Positions 1 through 4,268 of a DNA stretch of 5,564 nucleotides are shown in pieces. Below the pieces are notes generated by a model. The model was not told the DNA's origin. It ran no database searches and was given only the letters and a program-made list of their open reading frames with translations. The position numbers and the translations under genes are program-made. Source of the DNA: Candidatus Bipolaricaulota bacterium (GTDB lineage Bacteria; Bipolaricaulota; Bipolaricaulia; RBG-16-55-9; DRXL01). The stretch is from contig JANWXV010000051.1 in NCBI GenBank assembly GCA_025057405.1, forward strand, positions 1 to 5,564. The letters are read 5' to 3'. Each line of letters starts with the position of its first letter. Positions within the stretch are counted from its first letter, which is position 1.

Positions 1-815
1 AGGCTCTGAATCTGGGCAAAGGCGTTGACGGGCGCGCCCGTCTGGCCCTCCACGCGAAACTCTACGCCCGCCGGAACGGTCAAAAAGAGCGAGCCGCCCA
101 CGTGCTGGGGCAGCGGCGGCAGGACAGAGAGGATCGCCGTGGCTTCGGCAGAGAGGTTCTCAAAGCGCTGCGAGACAGCTTTTAATAAGATGCGCTCGCG
201 CCCGGGAGGGGCTTGTTTGGGGATGACGACTTCTACGGGGACTTCGCGCGCCTCCCCCGGCCCTAGATCGAGCCGCCGGAAGATCGAGAGCCGCACAGAG
301 AATCCCGCCCGTGCAGAAACAGAGAGTTCAATGCGATCGGGAGCGTTCCCCGTGTTGCGCACCGTGAATCTCACTAAGAGGGCGCTGCCCGGCTCGACGC
401 TCGTCTCCGGCGGGGCGAGGACTTGCAGGCCGGGGGTCTCTTTGACGGTGATCGTCACGCTCGCGCGCGCTGTCAGCGCGGGATTCTTGCGTCCGCGTAC
501 ATTGAATGTGACCGGGTGAGCGCCGGCGCGCGCCTGCGCAGTGATTAACAGACTAATAAAGACTTTTTCGTCCTCACCCGGAGCTAGCTCTACCGGCTCT
601 GGGGGGGAGAGCAACTGAACCCCGTTGGGAAGCTCCAGAGAGAACTCAAATATATCTCGTTCGCTGGAGTTATTCTTGAGGTCAAAAACCAGGGTGATGA
701 CCTGGGTAGGGCTAGCCGGTGGAGGGGCCGAGGGAGCGGTCAGCAGGAGCTGGGCCAGGGCTGCCCCCTCCCACAGACTCACCCCCAAGACGAAGGCGAC
801 AAAGAGGCGCATCAT
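1..815 (-). CDS. Exported protein with two NEW3/CARDB-type Ig-like domains (N-terminal part, runs off the left edge)
   Basis: An open frame of 271 complete codons starts at the ATG at 815 and has no stop before the window edge, so the C-terminus is missing. Residues 1-21 are a Sec signal peptide: short n-region, hydrophobic core, and an A-L-A cleavage site before Q22. A short Pro/Ala-rich linker follows. Two beta-sandwich repeats then occupy about residues 36-124 and 128-235. Each has the alternating pattern of NEW3/CARDB-type domains: a 'TV.NTGN.PD'-like strand (VRNTGNAPDRIELS in the second), then a 'L.PGE...V' turn (LAPGEDEKV and LGPGEAREV). From about residue 238 a new segment begins (GGSLFLTVPAGVEFRVEG), which could open a beta-rich or outer-membrane region; this is a guess. 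The start could also be the second ATG (812). No good Shine-Dalgarno precedes it. The family suggests a cell-envelope role, possibly with the surface genes at 1434-3450, but no specific function can be assigned. Confidence 0.85.
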   Translation of the reverse strand, partial: MMRLFVAFVLGVSLWEGAALAQLLLTAPSAPPPASPTQVITLVFDLKNNSSERDIFEFSLELPNGVQLLSPPEPVELAPGEDEKVFISLLITAQARAGAHPVTFNVRGRKNPALTARASVTITVKETPGLQVLAPPETSVEPGSALLVRFTVRNTGNAPDRIELSVSARAGFSVRLSIFRRLDLGPGEAREVPVEVVIPKQAPPGRERILLKAVSQRFENLSAEATAILSVLPPLPQHVGGSLFLTVPAGVEFRVEGQTGAPVNAFAQIQS

Positions 816-830
816 GACGGTAGCTTTTAG

Positions 831-859
831 ATTTTAAGCCTTCTTTGGTGTCTGACCAA
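831..859 (-). promoter_or_regulatory. Predicted sigma-70 promoter of the NEW3-type exported protein gene
   Basis: On the minus strand TTGGTC (854-859) and TAAAAT (831-836) are separated by exactly 17 bases. Transcription would begin near 824, only about 8 bases before the ATG at 815. The mRNA would be almost leaderless, which fits the absence of a Shine-Dalgarno. The -35 is two bases off consensus, so this is a moderate call. Confidence 0.4.
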
Positions 860-914
860 GGACAGAAGCCTGAAGGGGAGAATACCTGTGTCCGCGTCGG
901 GGGCGTGAAAAAAT

Positions 915-944
915 TTGCCTTCGCCGGGGGAGAGCCTTTAGAAT
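915..944 (+). promoter_or_regulatory. Predicted promoter of the HU gene
   Basis: TTGCCT (915-920) and TAGAAT (939-944) are 18 bases apart on the plus strand, a reasonable sigma-70 match. The predicted start is near 951. The HU leader would then be about 80 bases long and contain the whole nested palindrome at 953-1009. Confidence 0.4.
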
Positions 945-952
945 AAGCAACA

Positions 953-1009
953 GTGATTAGTGGAACGGCAGTGACTAGACCCTAGTCACGTCACTAGTCA
1001 CTAGATCAC
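953..1009 (+). repeat. Nested palindrome with heptamer repeats in the predicted HU leader
   Basis: An inner perfect inverted repeat, GTGACTAG (971-978) and CTAGTCAC (982-989), has a 3-base loop. It is enclosed by an outer imperfect pair, GTGATTAGTG (953-962) with CACTAGATCAC (999-1009), one base bulged. The right half also carries a tandem heptamer, TCACTAG twice (991-1004), and the AGTGAYTAG unit recurs directly at 952 and 970. The structure ends 8 bases before the G-rich ribosome binding site of HU. It could be a leader hairpin, an operator, or a member of a dispersed short-tandem-repeat family. Confidence 0.6.
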
Positions 1010-1032
1010 GAGCGAAAGGGGGGTAGCTGAGC

Positions 1033-1353
1033 ATGAACAAGACGGAGTTGGCCGAGCTGGTGGCGAAGCAGACGGGTCTATCGAAGAAGGCTGCCAAAGA
1101 GGCCGTTGACGCGACGTTCAACACCATCAGCAAGTCGGTGTGCGACGGGGACGCCGTGAGGATCACGGGCTTTGGCACCTTTGAGGCCCGCCCGCGCAAA
1201 AGCTCGATGCGCATCAACCCGCAGACGGGCCAGCGGATCATGGTGGCGAGCAAGGCCGTTCCGGGGTTCCGCGCCGGGCGCGAACTGAAAGATTTGGTGC
1301 GCAAGAAGCTCAAGGTCGTCGAGGCCGGCGGCAAGCTCTCGGTGCGCCGCTGA
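1033..1353 (+). CDS. HU-family histone-like DNA-binding protein
   Basis: This is a 106-residue member of the HU/IHF family, small basic dimeric proteins that bend and compact DNA in the nucleoid. The N-terminal helical dimerisation part (MNKTELAELVAKQTGLSKKAA, about residues 1-38) is followed by the family signature G46-F-G-T-F-E51. Next comes the DNA-clamping beta arm, R53 to I69, with the conserved N62-P63-Q64-T65-G66 tip whose proline intercalates in known HU/IHF structures. The last core helix is FRAGRELKDLV (79-89). Typical HU ends near residue 90, so there is a basic tail of about 16 residues. A G-run (1018-1023) lies 9 bases before the ATG and acts as Shine-Dalgarno. The gene is alone on the plus strand, convergent with the gene ending at 1434. 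HU, IHF-alpha and IHF-beta cannot be told apart with certainty; the single copy and general features favour an HU-type homodimer. Confidence 0.96.
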   Translation: MNKTELAELVAKQTGLSKKAAKEAVDATFNTISKSVCDGDAVRITGFGTFEARPRKSSMRINPQTGQRIMVASKAVPGFRAGRELKDLVRKKLKVVEAGGKLSVRR

Positions 1354-1367
1354 TGCTCTCTCCGGTC

Positions 1368-1425
1368 ACGAATGGGCCTAACGGATTGGCGGATAGAACA
1401 ATCCGTTAATCCGTTACCCATTCGT
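1368..1425 (+). terminator. Long hairpin between convergent genes, terminator-like but without a strong U tract
   Basis: Fifteen bases after the HU stop, CGAATGGG (1369-1376) pairs with CCCATTCG (1417-1424). After a CC bulge, TAACGGATT (1379-1387) pairs with AATCCGTTA (1408-1416). The stem can continue with GGCGGAT (1388-1394) against ATCCGTT (1401-1407), where two G-U wobbles complete the pairing only in plus-strand RNA. This leaves a loop of about 6 bases (1395-1400). The 3' arm contains an overlapping direct repeat of AATCCGTTA (1400-1408 and 1408-1416). The following bases, TTGACGGGGTTATCTT, lack a real U run, so rho-independent termination is uncertain. A 3' end-stabilising hairpin or a dispersed repeat is also possible. 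Confidence 0.5.
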
Positions 1426-1433
1426 TGACGGGG

Positions 1434-2471
1434 TTATCTTGGCTCCTCAGCCATCTTCTTGAGCGCTAGCACGTCGTCGAAGTCGGCGTCGCCGTCGTTG
1501 TCGAAATCGAAGGCCCGCGCGTTCTCCTGCACCGGGGGCTTCTCTATATGAAATCCCAAGAGCGCGGCATCTTCGAGGGTGAGCCTCCCATCGGCGTTAA
1601 CGTCTTCATACAGACCATCTTGGTCAAGGTCTTGCGGGGGGGCTTTGGCCTCGCCGATGGGCACTAATTTTAAGGGCTGGATGCGCAAGATATACTGCCC
1701 CCCGGCGAGCGATTCCCCTCCGTAATCTAAGATAGCTACTACGGCATAGCGTCCTGGAGGGAGGAGATCGCCCTTCTTGCGGCCGCTGGTGACTTTGAGT
1801 TGGCGTTTGGCTCCTGGAAGCGTGGGGAAGCTGTCGAATTCGATCTTATCTACCGTGCTGCCCTTCTCATCGCGGATCTCGACGCGCCCGGTCACCCTCT
1901 GCACGTGCACCGTCCCGCGGTTCTCGAACTCCACCCAGACATTCGGGGGATTGAGGCCGCGCACGTCGAGCATCGTGATCCGTCCCTCTCGCTTCCCCGT
2001 CCCCGGCGGCGTCTGGAAGACCTTCACGGCAAAGCGCCGGCGCACGACGACCGTCGTCCCCGGTTGGGGCTGCGTCTGCTTGGGGCTGGCCTCTACCAAG
2101 ATCGCTGCCCAATAAGTCCCCTCGATGTCGCGCGGGACTCTGAGCGAGAATTTCACTTCTCTCTGTTCGTTGCGCGCCAGATCGAAGCGCACCGGGCTGA
2201 CGCTCAGCCAGCCCGCGGCGGAGCGCGGCAGCGTTCCTGGGGGATAGAAGCGATTCTCCCCGTGAAGATCGCGATCCCAATCAGCTAGACTGATCTGAAT
2301 CTCTAACGGATCGGCTTCGTTATTGATGAGCTGAAACGCGAGCGTTTCGCTGGCACCGCGCGGCAGGGCCAGATCGAACTCGATATTGGAGATCAGCAGG
2401 GCGCGCGTCTCCGCAACGCAAAGCGCTAGGAGGAGCGTCCCTATCCCCCAAAGCCGGGCCAACGCGCGCAT
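1434..2471 (-). CDS. Exported chaperone-like/WxL-interacting-like Ig protein with C-terminal dockerin-like calcium loops
   Basis: This 345-residue exported protein has a signal peptide at residues 1-24 (hydrophobic core, T-R-A cleavage site). About residues 25-150 form an Ig-like domain with the pattern of periplasmic fimbrial chaperones and of the DUF916 part of WxL-interacting proteins: GWLSVSPVRFDLARNEQREV, then RVPRDIEGTYWAAILVE. A second beta-sandwich follows (about 155-265; WVEFENRGTVHVQ...LLPPGRYAVVAILDY). The C-terminus carries calcium loops of dockerin/EF-hand type: D290-x-N292-x-D294-G with D301 at position 12, and D322-x-D324-x-D326-G with D333 at position 12. D281-D285 adds a further acidic DxDxD segment. 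It lies 30 bases downstream of the RHH-domain gene and shares its promoter. AGGAGA sits about 6 bases before the ATG. The likely role is binding, anchoring or folding a surface subunit such as the 2935-3450 product. Substrate and location are inferred. Confidence 0.85.
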   Translation of the reverse strand: MRALARLWGIGTLLLALCVAETRALLISNIEFDLALPRGASETLAFQLINNEADPLEIQISLADWDRDLHGENRFYPPGTLPRSAAGWLSVSPVRFDLARNEQREVKFSLRVPRDIEGTYWAAILVEASPKQTQPQPGTTVVVRRRFAVKVFQTPPGTGKREGRITMLDVRGLNPPNVWVEFENRGTVHVQRVTGRVEIRDEKGSTVDKIEFDSFPTLPGAKRQLKVTSGRKKGDLLPPGRYAVVAILDYGGESLAGGQYILRIQPLKLVPIGEAKAPPQDLDQDGLYEDVNADGRLTLEDAALLGFHIEKPPVQENARAFDFDNDGDADFDDVLALKKMAEEPR

Positions 2472-2501
2472 GGGGTTCTCCTTAGCGTGTGCTGCTGGCT
2501 G

Positions 2502-2825
2502 CTACTTCTTGTGGTTCGATTTGTCTTGCAAGAGCAAGGCTCGTTCTAAGTCATGCTCGCTGATCCAGCGCTTGGCGAGCAGAATCTGTCCCAGCGTGCG
2601 GGTGCCGCCCTCTTTCTTTTGCAATTCCAGGGCTTGTTGCAGCTTGTCCTCGGTGATCTTGCCCAGGTCAACCAAGATCTCCCCCAGGCGCTTGTTGCGC
2701 TCAAAGTATTCTTCGAGAATTGATAAGATGACCGAGCTTTTGCTGCGGCGCTCGCGCTCGGCCTTCGCGTCAATTTGCTTGATCAGATAGAGATCGTCTT
2801 TCGTGTAATAGATCGTTAGTTGCAT
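2502..2825 (-). CDS. Ribbon-helix-helix protein fused to a GspE/MshE N-terminal-type (possible c-di-GMP receptor) domain
   Basis: This 107-residue protein has two recognisable halves. Residues 1-44 look like a ribbon-helix-helix DNA-binding domain: a short N-terminal strand (QLTIYY), helix A (about 10-26) and, after a SKSS turn, helix B (about 30-43). Such domains dimerise and insert the strand into the DNA major groove. Residues 46-100 hold a tandem of two 24-residue units typical of the type II secretion/pilus ATPase N-terminal domain (T2SSE_N/MshEN): R46-L-G...G55...L62...L66..Q69, and T77-L-G...L93...L97..Q100. In MshE each such unit binds half of a c-di-GMP molecule. Deviations are K56 in unit 1, and T77 for Arg and R86 for Gly in unit 2. 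There is no ATPase domain. GGGAG lies 8 bases before the ATG. It is first in the operon with the chaperone-like gene. I infer a transcription factor, perhaps c-di-GMP-responsive; ligand binding is unproven. Confidence 0.85.
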   Translation of the reverse strand: MQLTIYYTKDDLYLIKQIDAKAERERRSKSSVILSILEEYFERNKRLGEILVDLGKITEDKLQQALELQKKEGGTRTLGQILLAKRWISEHDLERALLLQDKSNHKK

Positions 2826-2857
2826 CTACATCACTCCCTAAATTAATCTTAGAACAA

Positions 2858-2886
2858 ACTCTATCAAAATAGAAACGGATTGTCAA
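2858..2886 (-). promoter_or_regulatory. Promoter of the RHH/MshEN-like and chaperone-like operon
   Basis: On the minus strand a perfect -35 TTGACA (2881-2886) is separated by 17 bases from TAGAGT (2858-2863). The predicted start is near 2851, giving a leader of about 25 bases. An imperfect palindrome (2838-2852, arms CTAA and TTAG) overlaps the start site, and TCTAT/ATAGA arms with a 4-base gap overlap the -10. Either could be an operator for the encoded RHH protein, but this is speculative. Confidence 0.7.
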
Positions 2887-2934
2887 TCGTCGGGGCACGG
2901 AAGGGCCGGGCAAAAGGGCGAGTGCTGCGAGCGC

Positions 2935-3450
2935 CTAGCGCGTGGAGAGCGTGTAAATCAGCGTCACGTGGTAGCGGCCGTCGCGGTGTTCGGGGCCTAC
3001 ACGCACGCGATAATCCATAGAGATGAGAAACTCCCCCGATGCCCCTTGGGTGATCGTCTGATCGCTGGTCGAGATGGGAATATAATATTGACGGGCACGG
3101 ACGTAGAGATCGCTGACAGGCTTTCGATACTGCCCGTCGTCGCTGATCCCCATTTCTGACTCTAACGCGCGGACGCGCAAAACCCAGGGGAGATTGCTGC
3201 GCGCTAGGAGCTGGAGCGCTCCAGGACGCTCGATCCAGCCCGCGGCGCGCTCTTGGGGAGTCGGTTGGGGAATGCGATAGAGCGAGACAAGCTCCCTATC
3301 ATCTGGGCGTTCCCCCCACACGGAGAGGCTTTGATACCCTGCGATCTGAAAAGCTACTGTCGCAGTAGTAGAACTCTGAGAGAGACTGGGAAGGGCGAGT
3401 AAGAGCAAGCAAGAGCCTGCGAACGCAGCAACGGTGATCGGTCTTCTCAT
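2935..3450 (-). CDS. Secreted WxL/pilin-like surface protein under c-di-GMP riboswitch control
   Basis: This 171-residue protein has a clear signal peptide (MRRPITVAAFAGSCLLLLAL, cleavage near residues 24-26). The mature part begins with a strand (TATVAFQIAGYQSLSVWG). It contains a W-x-L motif in NLPWVLRV (W89-L91) and ends in DGRYHVTLIYTLST, a closing strand like that of WxL domains and some secreted pilin-like subunits. There is no membrane anchor beyond the signal and no sortase motif. WxL domains attach to cell surfaces and partner with DUF916/DUF3324 proteins; the neighbour at 1434-2471 resembles such a partner. The ATG at 3450 is chosen because it gives a complete signal peptide and no in-frame ATG, GTG or TTG lies just upstream. 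The only Shine-Dalgarno-like bases (GGGAAG) lie inside the closing stem of the riboswitch. The start follows that stem by one base. Family assignment is by pattern and is moderate. Confidence 0.85.
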   Translation of the reverse strand: MRRPITVAAFAGSCLLLLALPSLSQSSTTATVAFQIAGYQSLSVWGERPDDRELVSLYRIPQPTPQERAAGWIERPGALQLLARSNLPWVLRVRALESEMGISDDGQYRKPVSDLYVRARQYYIPISTSDQTITQGASGEFLISMDYRVRVGPEHRDGRYHVTLIYTLSTR

Positions 3451-3451
3451 G

Positions 3452-3544
3452 GCTTCCCGGCAACCCAGCCACCCTCGGCCACACCGGTCGGGTCTGTGGC
3501 TTTGCGCCCCCGTATCTCTACGGGTTTGCCCTTATCAGGAAAGC
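3452..3544 (-). promoter_or_regulatory. Cyclic di-GMP-I (GEMM) riboswitch aptamer
   Basis: Read on the minus strand, the order of conserved blocks is that of the GEMM-I class. P1 forms from GCTTTCC (3538-3544) and GGGAAGC (3452-3458), with one wobble pair. The core AAGGGCAAACC leads into P2, CCCGTA (3519-3524) with TACGGG (3509-3514), capped by a GAGA tetraloop of GNRA type (3515-3518). Then comes GGGCGCAAAGCC, and P3 with GCCACA (3495-3500) and TGTGGC (3478-3483). It closes with GGTGGCTGGGTTGCC. The GGG in the first core block appears to keep the guanine that reads c-di-GMP (G20, numbering from memory) rather than the adenine of the cGAMP-sensing variants. The aptamer ends one base before the start codon at 3450, with no room for a terminator, so control is probably on translation. 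If binding stabilises P1, the Shine-Dalgarno-like bases are hidden and the gene is switched off; the sign is inferred. Confidence 0.93.
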
Positions 3545-3576
3545 TGACTCGTTGCCTCCCTCCATTCGTTTATTCT

Positions 3577-3600
3577 AAGTATTAGTATTATAAAATACTT
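3577..3600. repeat. Inverted and direct repeats over the -10 box of the riboswitch promoter
   Basis: AAGTATT (3577-3583) and AATACTT (3594-3600) are perfect 7-base arms. The hexamer AGTATT is also tandem (3578-3583, 3584-3589), and the second copy pairs with AATACT (3594-3599) across 4 bases. The set covers the -10 box and the start region. Short repeats of this kind are typical operators for ribbon-helix-helix or helix-turn-helix regulators, so the RHH protein encoded downstream is a candidate binder. Confidence 0.5.
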
Positions 3601-3615
3601 TTTTTGAATTGTCAA
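3587..3615 (-). promoter_or_regulatory. Perfect consensus sigma-70 promoter of the riboswitch-controlled gene
   Basis: On the minus strand TTGACA (3610-3615) and TATAAT (3587-3592) are exactly 17 bases apart, full consensus at both boxes with an A-rich spacer. The start is predicted near 3580, giving a leader of about 130 bases that contains the complete aptamer. An SD-like GGAGGGAGG (3555-3563) lies in the leader before the aptamer but has no start codon at a suitable distance. Confidence 0.85.
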
Positions 3616-3672
3616 GGGGGGGCTAAGGGACATAAAAGAATAGATCAGGCCCTAAAGCGAAGAAGAAGCGGG

Positions 3673-3716
3673 CAAGCGGGAGCCGACGCGGGGATACGGT
3701 GGCCAGCTCCCGCTTG
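3673..3716 (-). terminator. Hairpin with 11-base perfect arms after the ubiquitin-like gene, probable terminator
   Basis: CAAGCGGGAGC (3706-3716 read on minus) pairs perfectly with GCTCCCGCTTG (3673-3683), around a 22-base loop. It lies about 15 bases after the stop codon at 3732. The sequence beyond it on the minus strand is pyrimidine-rich (CTTCTTCTTCGCTTT) rather than a pure U run, so it is a probable but imperfect intrinsic terminator. Confidence 0.5.
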
Positions 3717-3731
3717 TTGAGGGAGAGGGGG

Positions 3732-3968
3732 TCAATGAATCTCGTGAGGACGCCGGTAGGGGTCGATATAGACCGTATCGTAGTTGGAGACCCGCTGATA
3801 GACCGGCTCGTTCTCTGCCAGGGGCTGGAACGCGGAGTGGACGGTGACAAAGCTGCGCGGATCAGCTCCCAGCAGGAGCTTCAACTGCGAGACGGTGAGG
3901 TCCATCGGCACAGAGATGACGGCGAACCCCAGACTGTTGCGCATCTGCACGTAGATCCACTTGGTCAT
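3732..3968 (-). CDS. Small protein resembling a ubiquitin-like beta-grasp fold
   Basis: I do not recognise a named family. The 78 residues follow the layout of ubiquitin. Strand 1 is WIYVQMR (4-10). Strand 2 is FAVISVP (15-21), followed by MDLTVSQLKLLLG (22-34), which matches ubiquitin's turn and main helix ('SDTIENVKAKI'). Then come a strand (FVTVHS, 40-45), a loop PLAENEPVYQR like 'QLEDGRTLSDY', and a final strand DTVYIDP (64-70). The tail (YRRPHEIH) lacks the terminal Gly-Gly needed for conjugation. There is no signal peptide or membrane segment, so it should be cytoplasmic. An in-frame GTG at 3974 overlaps the Shine-Dalgarno AGGAG; the ATG at 3968 is 5 bases after that AGGAG and is the better start. 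No E1, E2 or JAB-type genes are in view. The gene sits alone, with a terminator-like hairpin after it. Confidence is high for the gene and moderate for the fold. Confidence 0.75.
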   Translation of the reverse strand: MTKWIYVQMRNSLGFAVISVPMDLTVSQLKLLLGADPRSFVTVHSAFQPLAENEPVYQRVSNYDTVYIDPYRRPHEIH

Positions 3969-4038
3969 GGCCACTCCTTTCTCAGCCGCGGGACGTTTCG
4001 GTGCTCTCTCCGAGCCGTTCCGCTTAGCGTCTCTTATA

Positions 4039-4064
4039 CACCGACCATATAGTCTGTGTCGGTG
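4039..4064 (-). repeat. Perfect 7-base inverted repeat upstream of the ubiquitin-like gene
   Basis: CACCGAC (4039-4045) and GTCGGTG (4058-4064) enclose a 12-base AT-richer loop, about 70 bases before the start at 3968. It may be a leader hairpin or an operator. A possible -10 (TATAAA) lies further upstream near 4079-4084 on the minus strand, but I find no convincing -35, so no promoter is called. The rest of 3975-4233 shows no gene on either strand. Confidence 0.45.
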
Positions 4065-4233
4065 ATCTATGTTTCATTTATAGGCTTGAGGCGTTGGCAT
4101 CAGTGTAATCTTTGCGCTTGAATTTGTCCTAATGCTCAAACTCGCAGGGGAAGCTTGCTATAGAGTCGAAAATCACGGAAAACCTCTATGTCAGCGCTTT
4201 TTATGATCCCCGTCATGGTCTCGCTTGACGGAC

Positions 4234-4262
4234 TTGACAAATATAAAAAAGTTGTATATAAT
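4234..4262 (+). promoter_or_regulatory. Perfect consensus sigma-70 promoter of the structured RNA
   Basis: TTGACA (4234-4239) and TATAAT (4257-4262) are 17 bases apart, both full consensus. The octamer TATAATAC recurs at 4272-4279. AGTTGT (4250-4255) and ACAACT (4267-4272) form an inverted repeat around the -10. The start should be near 4269. The sequence from the -10 onward (TATAATACTAA) is identical to that of the riboswitch promoter at 3587-3615. Confidence 0.85.
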
Positions 4263-4268
4263 ACTAAC

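Noticed and set aside
25..519. Plus-strand open frame of 164 codons
   Set aside because: It lies opposite the signal-peptide and Ig-domain gene read on the minus strand; its product is Arg/Ser/Thr-rich with no domain pattern and no ribosome binding site.
975..1421. Minus-strand open frame covering the HU gene
   Set aside because: It is antisense to a well-conserved HU gene and spans both flanking hairpins; no sensible domain pattern.
1777..2288. Several overlapping open frames opposite or out of frame with the chaperone-like gene
   Set aside because: They are Arg/Pro/His-rich by-products of high GC content; the minus-strand frame has a signal peptide, Ig patterns and calcium loops.
2888..2934. 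A terminator between the WxL-like gene and the RHH operon
   Set aside because: Only a 4-base GGCG/CGCC stem with CTTTT can be drawn; too weak to call.
3523..3565. A short upstream reading frame (about 15 codons) in the riboswitch leader
   Set aside because: Its ATG has no ribosome binding site, and the frame runs into the conserved aptamer, which explains the sequence.
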